Shown here: in pieces, positions 1 through 8,111 of the stretch
How the letters are laid out: each line of letters begins with the position of its first letter
Numbering within the stretch: the first letter of the stretch is position 1
Assembly (NCBI GenBank): GCA_947492475.1
Contig: CANLNM010000006.1
Coordinates: 62,001-126,000 of the forward strand
From: an uncultured Paracoccaceae bacterium
GTDB lineage: Bacteria; Pseudomonadota; Alphaproteobacteria; Rhodobacterales; Rhodobacteraceae
Direction of reading: 5' to 3'
Length of the DNA stretch: 64,000 bases
Made by a program: the position numbers and the translations under genes
The notes under the pieces: model-generated
Told to the model about the DNA's origin: nothing
Database searches by the model: none
What the model saw: only the letters and a program-made list of their open reading frames with translations

Positions 1-56
1 CTTTGTTCGTTAAACCCCAGATAAGTCAATCTGCGCCGCTGTTCCAGACCTGTGCG

Positions 57-743
57 TCAAACGAAAAGGATTGGTTTGCATAAATGGCTGAACTCTGGCG
101 TGATTTCCGTGTCATAGCACAGAATTTCTACACCCTTTTGTTGCGCCGTTTTCAGGGCATTGGCGTAAACCGGGTCGATATCTGCGGCAACACTGACCTG
201 AACGCAATCGGTGCGTTGCACCAGAAACAGCATCACGGCACGATGGCCTTGGGCGACCATATCGGTCAATTCGGCCAGATGTTTGGTGCCGCGCGCAGTG
301 ACACTATCGGGAAACTCGGCCAGCCCCGGTTGGCGGGACAGGGTGACGGATTTGACTTCGACATAGGTCGTGTCCCCAAGCAGAAAATCAATGCGGCTGT
401 TTTGCCCATATTTTACCTCTGGCCGGATCGGGCCCAGACCTGCCAATTCGCAAATGCGTCCGGCGTTTAGGGCGTCGTGAACGATCCGGTTGGCCGCGCC
501 GGTGTCAATTCCGACAAACCCGTCGTCAAATTCAACCAATCGCCACCCCCAATTCAGCTTTTTCTTGGGGTCATCATTGGGTTCCAGCCAGACTTTGAGG
601 CCGGGTTTCTTTAATCCCATCATCGAACCGGGATTGGGGCAATGGGCCTTTATCACTTGGCCATCGTCCAGTTCGACATCCGCCAAAAAGCGCATATATC
701 GACGGATCAAGCGGCCGGAAACCAAGGGGCGGGAATAGTTCAT
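57..743 (-). CDS. sfsA: SfsA family DNA/RNA nuclease-like protein
   Basis: The 228-residue product has the whole SfsA signature: HCPNPGSM at residues 34-41, then RIDF at 117-120 and EVKS at 129-132, which form a PD-(D/E)xK nuclease-like core. SfsA was named for sugar-fermentation stimulation in E. coli and is a DNA-binding, nuclease-like protein. The reading frame is open further upstream, but I place the start at the ATG of 743 because SfsA proteins begin just before the conserved PLVSGRLIRRY segment. The ribosome binding site there is weak. The gene is last before the window edge in its direction. Family certain, exact function poorly known. Confidence 0.93.
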   Translation of the reverse strand: MNYSRPLVSGRLIRRYMRFLADVELDDGQVIKAHCPNPGSMMGLKKPGLKVWLEPNDDPKKKLNWGWRLVEFDDGFVGIDTGAANRIVHDALNAGRICELAGLGPIRPEVKYGQNSRIDFLLGDTTYVEVKSVTLSRQPGLAEFPDSVTARGTKHLAELTDMVAQGHRAVMLFLVQRTDCVQVSVAADIDPVYANALKTAQQKGVEILCYDTEITPEFSHLCKPILFV

Positions 744-1038
744 AGGGATGCATACCCCGCCCACAAGGTTTGGAAAAGTGGCGCGTTGTTGAATGCCGCA
801 AAGCTTTGACTCCATGCAGCGTTTTTTCTGCATCCGATCAACGGCCCACGTCATGCAATTCTAGCCTAAACGTCGAGCATTTCTGACCCAAACCGGCCAT
901 TGGATGAGATCAACATCAATGCCCGATATGCGGGACAAAGGGTGCATTCGCTACGGTCATGCCAAGGTCTGCTTTGAAGTGCATTGTCAGATCCATGTCT
1001 TCTTACCAAAATTGCTTTGCGCTCACTCAACGCTGACG
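744..1038. other. Intergenic stretch, no gene seen
   Basis: About 295 bases between the sfsA start and the DUF1330 stop. The frames here lack ribosome binding sites and family resemblance. A short segment near 890-903 (CAAACCGG followed by CATT) resembles one at 2883-2896, downstream of the HIT/phosphatase pair, so relics of a dispersed repeat are possible. No terminator is visible. Confidence 0.4.
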
Positions 1039-1326
1039 TCACTCCTCGTAAAAGTTAAACACCATTGCCCCAGCTTGTTCCCTCAAAGGGATAAGGGCGG
1101 CATATGCGGAACATCCGTAAAATTGCTCGGCAATATCCATGTCGGGAAATCGGAAGACGCCTGTCACGTGCGACTGCTTTTGATCGCCAAGAAGGGTTTT
1201 GATATAGTTACCTCTGACGATGACTTCAGCGCCATACTCCTTCATGATCGGGGCGGCGGCTTCTGCATATTCCTGCATTTTCGTTGCATCTCTGATTTCG
1301 GCGAAAGCAACGTTTAGTACGGTCAT
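1039..1326 (-). CDS. DUF1330/antibiotic biosynthesis monooxygenase-like small protein
   Basis: A 95-residue protein resembling the DUF1330 dimeric alpha-beta-barrel family: a beta-strand start (TVLNVAFAEI), a helix rich in Ala and Glu, then RGNYIKTLLGDQ and VFRFPDMDIAEQFY. Function in this family is mostly unknown. Some relatives in the wider barrel superfamily are oxygenases or stress proteins. Its ATG overlaps the stop of the upstream MarR gene by four bases, so the two are co-transcribed and it is probably under autoregulated MarR control. No catalytic residue can be named. Confidence 0.75.
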   Translation of the reverse strand: MTVLNVAFAEIRDATKMQEYAEAAAPIMKEYGAEVIVRGNYIKTLLGDQKQSHVTGVFRFPDMDIAEQFYGCSAYAALIPLREQAGAMVFNFYEE

Positions 1327-1808
1327 GAAGTTCTCTCTTTCTCACTTAGGCCCAATTGGGTTGATTGTACTGGCAATGCTGTAATTTTCTTGAGTTGGGC
1401 CGCCAAATGAGCCTTTTCTTCGGGGCCAATCACGGCACTGATCATGCGTTCCGAAGTCACCTTTACATCCCCTGCTGCCCGTTTCAGCGCGTAACCTTTT
1501 TCAGTTAACGATAGCAGGCGCACCCTCCCGTCAGTAGTAGATTTCCGCTGTTCTAAGTAGCCGCTGTCTATCAACTCTGAGAGGGTAACAGAGGCCGCTT
1601 GCTTGGAAACGCCAGCCAGTTCTGCAAGATCGATTGCTCGTATTGATTTCTTATTGAAAACAGCAATAAGACGGGCTTGGGATGCGGTAACATCGCTGAA
1701 GCCCAGCTCTCGGACCGTCTGGACCGTCATTGCGTGGTACACATCAAACGCTGTCTTAAGAAGCCAACCGATGTTGTGATCGATGTCGTTTTCTTTGTTT
1801 GAACCCAT
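1323..1808 (-). CDS. MarR family transcriptional regulator
   Basis: A 161-residue winged-helix regulator. The recognition region is at residues 58-81 (AIDLAELAGVSKQAASVTL), the wing at about 83-102 (GYLEQRKSTTDGRVRLLSL), and terminal helices would form the dimer interface. The ATG at 1808 has a GGGGAC ribosome binding site. It heads a two-gene unit with the DUF1330 protein and is divergent from the HIT/phosphatase pair. Between them lies an unusually long palindrome (1840-1885), the likely operator. MarR proteins usually repress their own and neighbouring genes until a small ligand or oxidant binds. The ligand is unknown. Confidence 0.92.
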   Translation of the reverse strand: MGSNKENDIDHNIGWLLKTAFDVYHAMTVQTVRELGFSDVTASQARLIAVFNKKSIRAIDLAELAGVSKQAASVTLSELIDSGYLEQRKSTTDGRVRLLSLTEKGYALKRAAGDVKVTSERMISAVIGPEEKAHLAAQLKKITALPVQSTQLGLSEKERTS

Positions 1809-1839
1809 TTCAAGTCCCCATTTTTATCACACTCTACGG

Positions 1840-1885
1840 CGTCACAATGGATATAGTCAATGCATTGACTATGTCCGTTGTGACG
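1840..1885. promoter_or_regulatory. Long palindromic operator between MarR and HIT genes
   Basis: Two 23-base arms (1840-1862 and 1863-1885) form an inverted repeat with only two mismatches and no spacer. The central 20 bases (1853-1872, ATAGTCAATG then CATTGACTAT) are perfectly palindromic. Each half carries TTGACT, which can serve as a -35 element in either direction: toward MarR with a TAGAGT-like -10 at 18 bases, and toward the HIT gene. A MarR dimer bound here would block both promoters. The sequence features are directly seen. The regulator assignment is inferred from position. Confidence 0.75.
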
Positions 1886-1923
1886 GTTACCGATATGACC
1901 GTATTCAAAAAGGGCGTTTGCGG

Positions 1924-2283
1924 ATGACAAACATAAATGACTGCATATTTTGCAATCTGGACGCACAATTTGTCGTGGCAGAGAACCAATTTGCCATCGC
2001 GATACGTGACAAATTCCCAGTGAAACCGTTGCATACCCTTATCATCCCAAAACGGCACACATGCGATGTTTTCGACTGCACGGCCGCTGAACGAGAGGCA
2101 ATGCACACCCTAGCAGTTGCGTGCTTGGACGCGTTGAGGCGCGAAGATCCAGCAATTGAAGGGGTTAACTTTGGCCACAATATTGGTGAAGTCGCGGGAC
2201 AGAAAATCTTCCACACGCATTTGCATCTCATACCGCGGCGTAAGGGAGACTTCGCACCCCCTCCTGCGAGGGGTGAAGCATGA
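1924..2283 (+). CDS. HIT family nucleotide hydrolase/transferase
   Basis: A 119-residue histidine-triad protein. The active site is HTHLHLIPR with H97, H99 and H101, the last being the expected nucleophile. CIFC at 7-10 and FGHNIGEVAGQ at 83-93 match the Hint/Fhit-like branch. HIT proteins hydrolyse AMP-linked substrates such as AMP-lysine or dinucleoside polyphosphates. The frame extends upstream, but the ATG at 1924 starts right before the conserved CIFC. It overlaps the next gene by four bases (ATGA) and is expressed from the palindrome-containing promoter region. Confidence 0.92.
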   Translation: MTNINDCIFCNLDAQFVVAENQFAIAIRDKFPVKPLHTLIIPKRHTCDVFDCTAAEREAMHTLAVACLDALRREDPAIEGVNFGHNIGEVAGQKIFHTHLHLIPRRKGDFAPPPARGEA

Positions 2284-2843
2284 CGAAGCCCTTAGAAATT
2301 TGTCTATTTAGGCACGGAGAAGTCGAATTTGACAAATGGGCCTGGTCTAGTGCGTCAAGCCTTCGGGCGCTGGTCGAGCACTACGACTCACAACAAATCA
2401 TCCTCCCACCAACTACGCCCCCTCCGGCAAACCATTTCGAAGTCGTAGTTTGTAGCTGTCTGCCGCGCAGCATATCATCAGCAAAGACACTATTTCAGCG
2501 GTATGACCGTTCTGATGAATTATTCCGCGAAGCTGAATTGCCTAACCTGCCGCCGCTTCCACTCAAACTCCCGGCCATAATATTGTTCGTGATTGCTCGC
2601 ATGATGTGGAGATGCGGTGCTGAGGAGAACTGTGAAAGTTATGCCGCCTTCAAAGGACGCGCAAAAGACGCAGCACGAGAGCTGGTTGGAATTGCTGAGA
2701 CCAACACAAACGTGGCATTTGTCGGCCATGGACTTATCAATTTTTTCATCGCTCAAGAACTACTTCAGCTAGGATTTGAAGGACCAAAGGCTCCGATCCG
2801 CGAGCACTGGGCAGGCACCGTGTATTCGATAGACTGCCCTTAG
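2280..2843 (+). CDS. Histidine phosphatase superfamily (phosphoglycerate mutase-like) protein
   Basis: A 187-residue protein with the histidine-phosphatase catalytic set: R11-H12-G13-E14 near the N terminus, LPRS around R63, an acidic residue near E86, and VGHG with H150. H12 should be phosphorylated during catalysis. The substrate cannot be read from sequence. Translational coupling to the HIT gene suggests a shared phosphorylated or nucleotide substrate, but this is inference. A possible hydrophobic helix sits near residues 96-109 (KLPAIILFVIARMM), unusual for this family. Confidence 0.85.
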   Translation: MTKPLEICLFRHGEVEFDKWAWSSASSLRALVEHYDSQQIILPPTTPPPANHFEVVVCSCLPRSISSAKTLFQRYDRSDELFREAELPNLPPLPLKLPAIILFVIARMMWRCGAEENCESYAAFKGRAKDAARELVGIAETNTNVAFVGHGLINFFIAQELLQLGFEGPKAPIREHWAGTVYSIDCP

Positions 2844-2884
2844 CCGCCATTTGTCGTCACCGCAGCATCGGTTGAAATGGGCTC

Positions 2885-2925
2885 AAACCGGACATTCGCT
2901 GCAATTTGCTCGAACGTCCGGTTTT
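2885..2925 (+). terminator. Probable Rho-independent terminator after HIT/phosphatase pair
   Basis: AAACCGGAC (2885-2893) pairs perfectly with GTCCGGTTT (2916-2924). A further TTCG/CGAA helix follows one mismatch, and the loop has 12 bases. The stem ends in TTTT, 42 bases past the phosphatase stop. The T-run is short, so termination strength is uncertain. Confidence 0.55.
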
Positions 2926-3124
2926 AGGCGTTTGGGTCAGTTTATGACGCTTAGGCCAGAGTTATCTGACGTCTCACACGAGTTGCGGGCCGCCAAACCA
3001 CCGCCACCGGTCGCCCATCCTGCGAGAGTGACTGATCATGAGGATTGATTATTGCTTGGTCATTTGGTCCACCCAATAGGCGGGTCGGGTTTTTGGTTTC
3101 AGATTGACCCGGATCTTGGCAGTT

Positions 3125-3140
3125 CCTATCTGTAGGTAGG
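3125..3140. promoter_or_regulatory. Imperfect palindrome upstream of TetR gene
   Basis: CCTATCTGTAGGTAGG reads 12 of 16 positions the same on the other strand and ends 21 bases before the TetR start codon. Size and place fit an autoregulatory TetR operator, but the match is imperfect and short. Confidence 0.45.
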
Positions 3141-3161
3141 CAATCACAAAGGCGTGCCCAA

Positions 3162-3698
3162 ATGAGCCAGAACGAAACAGCAATCAAAATAATGGATATC
3201 GCTGAACGCATGGCGCGGGTCGGTGGGTATCATGCGTTTAGTTTTCGCGAAATTGCCGCTGAAATCGGAATAAAATCGGCCAGTGTGCATTATCATTTCG
3301 CCAACAAAGAAACACTGGGGGCCGCGATTGCTGATCGGTACACTCAGCGGTTTATGGCTGCGATTGGTGCGCCAGATGATGCCACGCCTGATGTGATGCT
3401 GAACAGATATGTGCAGGTGTATCGCGGCGCCCAACTTGAGGATGAATTGATGTGCCTTTGTGGGATGTTTGGGGCCGAAATTCGTTATCTTCCTGCGTCC
3501 GTCGCCGCCAAAACCAGGGATTTCTTTCGCCAAAACTTGGCTTGGTTGACTGCCGTTTACACACGGCAGGGCGATGATGCGCACACAGCCGCCAAAAAGG
3601 CCGAAACGCTGATCGCAACCCTAGAAGGCGCGATGATTTTGTCACACAGCATGGATGATCCAGAGGTGTTTCAAAACATCACCCAAGATTTGACCTGA
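3162..3698 (+). CDS. TetR/AcrR family transcriptional regulator
   Basis: 178 residues with an N-terminal TetR helix-turn-helix at 27-46 (FSFREIAAEIGIKSASVHYHF), preceded by the usual first helix. The C-terminal ligand domain contains LMCLCGMFGAE and a Cys pair that might sense electrophiles, but this is not established. It stands alone, 80 bases before the cinA-like operon in the same direction, so it may regulate that operon or a distant target. Family assignment is firm, ligand and targets unknown. Confidence 0.9.
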   Translation: MSQNETAIKIMDIAERMARVGGYHAFSFREIAAEIGIKSASVHYHFANKETLGAAIADRYTQRFMAAIGAPDDATPDVMLNRYVQVYRGAQLEDELMCLCGMFGAEIRYLPASVAAKTRDFFRQNLAWLTAVYTRQGDDAHTAAKKAETLIATLEGAMILSHSMDDPEVFQNITQDLT

Positions 3699-3778
3699 GG
3701 ATTTATGCCCCAGCGTCGCACCGGGTTGTGGCGGCGCGTGGGGGCTGTATCCTGCTGCCACAAATTCGGAGGTTCACC

Positions 3779-4498
3779 ATGTCTAACCCCAGTGCTGCGA
3801 TGATTGTGATCGGGGATGAAATCCTGTCGGGGCGCACGCGGGATGCGAATATGCACCATCTGGCTGGCGCGCTGACCGAAAAGGGCATTGATCTGCGCGA
3901 AGTGCGCGTTGTCAGTGATGATCCGGGGGCCATTGCGGATGCCGTCACGGCGCTGCGCAGCCGGTTTGACCATGTGTTTACCACTGGGGGCATCGGCCCG
4001 ACCCATGACGATATCACCGCCGATTGTGTTGCCGCTGCCTTTGGGGTGCATGTGGGGGTGCGCGATGATGCCCGCGCCCTGTTGCAGGCCCATTATGATC
4101 GATCTGGTCAGGACCTGAACCAAGCCCGTTTGCGCATGGCCCGCATTCCAGACGGGGCGGTTTTGATCGACAATCCCATCAGCACGGCACCGGGATTTAG
4201 TCTTGAGAATGTGCATGTTATGGCCGGCGTGCCCAATATTTTTCAGGCCATGTTGGCGGGGCTTTTGCCGCGTTTGACCGGCGGGGCGCCCCTGTTGTCA
4301 CAGACATTGCGGGTCGAAAGAGGAGAAGGCGACATCGCCGGGCCATTTGCGGCATTGGCCGAGGAATTTACCGATCTCAGCTTTGGATCTTATCCCTTTA
4401 CGCATAACGGGATTTACGGGTCCAATCTGGTGGTGCGGGGCACGGATGCATCCCGGCTTGATGCGGCGATGGTGCGTTTATCCGAGGTTTTTGCATGA
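3779..4498 (+). CDS. CinA N-terminal/MoCF-domain protein (molybdopterin-binding-like)
   Basis: A 239-residue protein with the MoCF-type fold: IGDEILSGRTRD at 11-22 and TTGGIGPTHDD at 68-78, the latter being the nucleotide/molybdopterin loop. It corresponds to the N-terminal domain of CinA only. The C-terminal nicotinamide-nucleotide amidase domain is absent. In stand-alone form the function is uncertain: possibly pyrophosphatase activity on ADP-ribose-like compounds. The ATG at 3779 has a strong GGAGG. It begins a four-gene unit in which each gene overlaps the next by ATGA. Confidence 0.88.
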   Translation: MSNPSAAMIVIGDEILSGRTRDANMHHLAGALTEKGIDLREVRVVSDDPGAIADAVTALRSRFDHVFTTGGIGPTHDDITADCVAAAFGVHVGVRDDARALLQAHYDRSGQDLNQARLRMARIPDGAVLIDNPISTAPGFSLENVHVMAGVPNIFQAMLAGLLPRLTGGAPLLSQTLRVERGEGDIAGPFAALAEEFTDLSFGSYPFTHNGIYGSNLVVRGTDASRLDAAMVRLSEVFA

Positions 4499-5226
4499 GC
4501 CAGCCCAGCATTGGCCAATTATACGATGTGATTGACCAGTCATGGCCAGCCTTGCGGCGGTTTGATCTGGGACCGTTCACGTTACGCCAAGGCGCAAATG
4601 GGGGCAGCCGGGTGTCTGCGGCAACGACGCTTGGCCCGGTGACGTCAACCGATATCGACGCTGCGGAAACGGCGATGCGCAACATGGAACAGCCACGCCT
4701 GTTTATGATCCGCGAATGGGATACGGCGTTGGATGCGGATCTGAATGACCGGGGTTACAGGATCAAAGACCCGGTAAACGTCTATGTTGCGCCGGTCGAA
4801 CAGATCGCCCTGAAACGTCCCCCTCAGATCACAACCTTTGAGGTTTGGCCGCCTTTGGTCAGCCAAATCGAAGTCTGGCAGGCCGGGGGGATTGGTGCGG
4901 GGCGACTTGCGGTTATGCAGCGCGCCAACCATCCTAAAACCACATTGATGGGGCGGGTGCATGATCGTCCGGCGGGGGCGGTTTTTGTTGGGACATATGA
5001 CAATATCGCGATGGTCCACGCGATGGAAACCGCGGCGCAATTTCGGCGCAATGGGTTGGCGCGACACATGGTGACGTCCTGTGCGTTCTGGGCCAAACAG
5101 CAATGTCAGTCACATTTGTCCATGGTGTGTACGCAGGCCAATGATGCGGCCAATGGGCTTTATACTTCGATGGGATTTGCCTGTGTTGGGCAATACCATT
5201 ATCGCATTCACCCGGAGGACACATGA
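4495..5226 (+). CDS. GNAT family N-acetyltransferase
   Basis: A 243-residue protein whose C-terminal half shows a GNAT core: AVFVGTYDNIAMVHAMET leading to the acetyl-CoA pyrophosphate loop QFRRNGLARHMV (about 182-193), then LYTSMGFACVGQYHYR, a common GNAT ending. The N-terminal half probably makes a second, degenerate GNAT-like domain. The acceptor substrate is unknown. It overlaps the preceding and following genes by four bases, so it is a fixed part of the cinA-like/AhpD-like/OmpA-like operon. Confidence 0.85.
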   Translation: MSQPSIGQLYDVIDQSWPALRRFDLGPFTLRQGANGGSRVSAATTLGPVTSTDIDAAETAMRNMEQPRLFMIREWDTALDADLNDRGYRIKDPVNVYVAPVEQIALKRPPQITTFEVWPPLVSQIEVWQAGGIGAGRLAVMQRANHPKTTLMGRVHDRPAGAVFVGTYDNIAMVHAMETAAQFRRNGLARHMVTSCAFWAKQQCQSHLSMVCTQANDAANGLYTSMGFACVGQYHYRIHPEDT

Positions 5227-5795
5227 CCAAACCTGACTTGCCCACGGCGCTGAACCTGCCGCAAATGGACCCATTGCCCGACGATGTGGCCAAATATTTC
5301 GCCGTCTGCGAAGACAAGCTAGGCATGGTGCCAAATGTGCTGCGCGCCTATGCGTTTGACGCACAAAAGCTAAACGCGTTTTCGGCGCTTTATAATGACG
5401 TGATGCTGGCCGATAGCGGCCTAAGCAAGCTAGAGCGCGAAATGATTGCCGTCACTGTCAGTGCCATCAACAAATGTTTTTATTGCCTGACAGCGCATGG
5501 CGCGGCTGTGCGGCAATTGTCGGGCGATCCAAAGCTGGGTGAAATGCTGGTGATGAACTGGCGTGTCGCCCCGTTGGATGATCGTCAAACTGCCATGCTG
5601 TTATTTGCAGAAAAGGTCACCAAAGAAAGCCACGCCGTGGTCGAAGCAGACCGTCAGGCCCTGCGGGATGTTGGGTTTAGCGATCGTGATATCTGGGACA
5701 TTGTTTCAACCATTGGGTTTTATAACATGTCCAACCGCATGGCGTCGGCGACGGCCATGGCCCCAAATGATGACTACCACGCAGCACATCGATGA
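5223..5795 (+). CDS. Peroxidase-related (AhpD/carboxymuconolactone decarboxylase-like) enzyme
   Basis: 190 residues, all-helical AhpD-like fold. The active-site element NKCFYCLTAHGAAVR places redox cysteines at C85 and C88 with H92 downstream, the CxxC-x3-H pattern of alkylhydroperoxidases. It would reduce peroxides with a dithiol donor. The family label peroxidase-related enzyme applies to homologues of this length. It sits third in the four-gene overlapping unit. The partner reductant is not encoded nearby. Confidence 0.9.
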   Translation: MTKPDLPTALNLPQMDPLPDDVAKYFAVCEDKLGMVPNVLRAYAFDAQKLNAFSALYNDVMLADSGLSKLEREMIAVTVSAINKCFYCLTAHGAAVRQLSGDPKLGEMLVMNWRVAPLDDRQTAMLLFAEKVTKESHAVVEADRQALRDVGFSDRDIWDIVSTIGFYNMSNRMASATAMAPNDDYHAAHR

Positions 5796-6730
5796 TCAGA
5801 ACCGCACTTGCCTTGATCTGTAGCTTGATCCCCGGTTTGGCCGGGGCTTTGGTGCTGGAATTTCCGGGCAACGCCCAGTTGCAATCTGAATCCGTGACGC
5901 CTCAGGGGTCGTATGCATTGCCCACTGGGCCATGGGTGGACGGGTTCATCCCGTTTAACATCGCCGAAGGCGCGGTTACGCGGCAGGCATGGCGGATTGA
6001 TGCGCAGGGGTTAACGACCTTACAGATATTATCCCCGCTTAAGACGCAGCTGGCACAAGGTGGGTTTGACACGCTGTATGAATGCGAAACCAAGGCATGC
6101 GGCGGGTTTGATTTCAGGTTTTCCACCGAAATTCTGGGTCTGCCGGACATGTATGTCGATCTGGGCGATTACCGTTACTTTGCGGCTCAAAATGGCGAAA
6201 CCGACGAATATGTGACCCTGATTGTCAGCCGGTCCAGTCGCGCGGGGTACGTTCAGGTCACGTCTGTCACGCAAACCGGTCAACAGGGGCTGCGTGGCGG
6301 CGCATCCAATCCGGTGATGCGCGGCACCACATCCATTGCGCCGGAACAGGCCGGGGATTTGGTCGGGCAATTGGAAACCAACGGTCATGTTGTTTTGGGT
6401 GATCTGGCCTTTGAAACCGGATCGGCGCAACTGGGTGAGGGCCCCTTTGATAGTCTGCAAACACTGGCGGATTATCTAAACAGCCATCCATCGCGCGTGG
6501 TTGCGTTGGTTGGACACACCGATAGCCAAGGGTCGCTGGACGGCAACATCGCCCTGTCCAAGCGGCGAGCTGGCTCTGTTCTGGAACGGTTGGTGCGTGA
6601 ATATCAGGTCAACCGCGCCCAATTGGGGGCCGAAGGCATGGGCTATCTGTCGCCTTTGTCCAGCAATCTGTCAGCCGAGGGGCGCGAAGCCAACCGCCGG
6701 GTCGAAGTGATCATGGTGTCCAACGAATAG
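5792..6730 (+). CDS. OmpA family protein with N-terminal unknown domain
   Basis: 312 residues. A signal peptide ends near residue 19 (IPGLAGALV). A central domain contains a Cys pair (YECETKACGGFDFRF), and a C-terminal OmpA peptidoglycan-binding domain follows at about 198-310, with LVGHTDSQGS and REANRRVEVIMV. It should be an outer-membrane or periplasmic protein gripping peptidoglycan. It ends the four-gene operon. Its stop is only one base from the stop of the convergent MFS gene, so a shared termination zone is expected, though no hairpin was found. Confidence 0.9.
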   Translation: MIRTALALICSLIPGLAGALVLEFPGNAQLQSESVTPQGSYALPTGPWVDGFIPFNIAEGAVTRQAWRIDAQGLTTLQILSPLKTQLAQGGFDTLYECETKACGGFDFRFSTEILGLPDMYVDLGDYRYFAAQNGETDEYVTLIVSRSSRAGYVQVTSVTQTGQQGLRGGASNPVMRGTTSIAPEQAGDLVGQLETNGHVVLGDLAFETGSAQLGEGPFDSLQTLADYLNSHPSRVVALVGHTDSQGSLDGNIALSKRRAGSVLERLVREYQVNRAQLGAEGMGYLSPLSSNLSAEGREANRRVEVIMVSNE

Positions 6731-6731
6731 G

Positions 6732-7994
6732 CTAGGCGGCGATGGGCGCGCGGCTTTCGCGGATCGGTAGATGGATCAACGCCGAAAACGCGCCAACGCC
6801 CACACCAACCCACCAAACGGCCTGATAGCTGCCGTAGATGTCATACATCCGCCCCCCCAGCCACACACCCAGGAACGACCCCAATTGGTGGCTAAAGAAC
6901 ACGATCCCATAGAGCGTCCCCATGTACCGCAGCCCGTAAATATGCGCGACCAGACCACTGGTCAGCGGCACAGTTGCCAACCACAATGACCCCATCGCAA
7001 TCGAAAAAATCACGACCGTCATTGGTGTCATCGGCACCAATATGAACAGGGCCGCAACAATCGTCCGCGCGGTATAGATCCCGGCCAGCAGGTATTTCTT
7101 GGAATAGCGTTTGCCCAGATAGCCCGCCATCAATGTGCCGCCGATATTGGCCAGCCCAATCAGCGAAATCGCAATCGCGCCCAATGCCGATGTGGTCGAA
7201 ATCCCCAACCCATCCAGCAAACCGCCGGTCATGATCGGCCCACACATTTCAGCGACAAAGGCCGGGAAATGCGCGGTGATAAATGCCAGTTGATAGCCAC
7301 AGGAAAAGAAGCCCAAAAAGATCATCGTATAGGTTGGGTCCCGGAATGCGCGGCCCAGAATTTGGCCCATGCTTTCTTCCAGCTCGGCTTTGGTGGCGAT
7401 TTGTGGCGACCGCATCATCGGCAAAACGGCCAGCGATAGGATGATCATCCCGGCAAAGGCCACAAACACCGATTGCCACGACATGAACCCCAGCATCCAT
7501 TCCGCCATCGGCGCGCCAAAGACCTGCCCGGCGGATCCGGCGGCGGTGGCAATGGCCAGGCTCATGAACCGGTTTTCGTCACTCGACGCGCGGCCCACAA
7601 TGGCCAAAATCACCCCGAACCCGGTGCCTGCAATGCCAAATCCGACAAAGACTTCGTAGAATTGATGCGCGATCGGCGTGGTTGCCCCCGATGACAGCAA
7701 CAACCCGGCCGCATACATCAGCGCGCCCATAATGATGGCTTTGCGATCCCCGATTTTTTCAGCGATGGCACCAAAAATCGGCTGTCCAATGCCCCAAGCG
7801 AGGTTCTGAATGGCAATCGCCAATGAAAAATCTGCCCGCAGCCAGTTGAACTCTTCTGCGATGGGGATTTGAAACACCCCAAACGAGGCACGTACGGCAA
7901 AGCTCATCATGATGATGATACAGCCTGCAATCAGGACGGGGGTCATTAAGGGTGATTTACGTTCCATGCGTGCATCTTTGTAACGAAAAGGCAT
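6732..7994 (-). CDS. MFS transporter
   Basis: 420 residues with 12 predicted membrane segments and the arrangement of the major facilitator superfamily. The cytosolic loop between helices 2 and 3 reads GAIAEKIGDRKAI, close to the MFS motif A. Strings such as FGVFQIPIAEEF and GTLYGIVFFSHQLGSFLG resemble the oxalate/formate and monocarboxylate-type MFS subgroup. The substrate is not deducible. The start is uncertain: 7994 is used, but an ATG at 7967 (MERKSPLMTP) is also possible since neither has a clear ribosome binding site. Confidence 0.88.
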   Translation of the reverse strand: MPFRYKDARMERKSPLMTPVLIAGCIIIMMSFAVRASFGVFQIPIAEEFNWLRADFSLAIAIQNLAWGIGQPIFGAIAEKIGDRKAIIMGALMYAAGLLLSSGATTPIAHQFYEVFVGFGIAGTGFGVILAIVGRASSDENRFMSLAIATAAGSAGQVFGAPMAEWMLGFMSWQSVFVAFAGMIILSLAVLPMMRSPQIATKAELEESMGQILGRAFRDPTYTMIFLGFFSCGYQLAFITAHFPAFVAEMCGPIMTGGLLDGLGISTTSALGAIAISLIGLANIGGTLMAGYLGKRYSKKYLLAGIYTARTIVAALFILVPMTPMTVVIFSIAMGSLWLATVPLTSGLVAHIYGLRYMGTLYGIVFFSHQLGSFLGVWLGGRMYDIYGSYQAVWWVGVGVGAFSALIHLPIRESRAPIAA

Positions 7995-8111
7995 AACGTC
8001 AATTCATGTTTTGTACCTGTGTGTATCAATTTCTGTGATGGTCATAACACAAAGCGGCGATCCGGGATTTGCACGCTTTCTAAACGGATGAGCGGGCATT
8101 AAAGAACGGAT

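Larger units (their letters stand above)
2844..3161. other. Intergenic stretch with terminator hairpin and TetR upstream region
   Basis: 318 bases without a convincing gene. A 65-codon frame at 2851-3048 has no ribosome binding site and low-complexity composition, so I do not call it. The visible structure is the hairpin at 2885-2925 and the imperfect palindrome at 3125-3140 just before the TetR gene. Confidence 0.6.

Noticed and set aside
1-56. A partial gene at the left edge
   Set aside because: No start codon or recognisable coding sequence on either strand in 56 bases.
904-1317. 137-codon plus-strand frame opposite the DUF1330 gene
   Set aside because: Antisense to a recognisable, translationally coupled gene and without motif or ribosome binding site.
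2851-3048. 65-codon plus-strand frame downstream of the phosphatase gene
   Set aside because: No ribosome binding site, composition dominated by Pro and Arg, and it runs through the terminator hairpin at 2885-2925.
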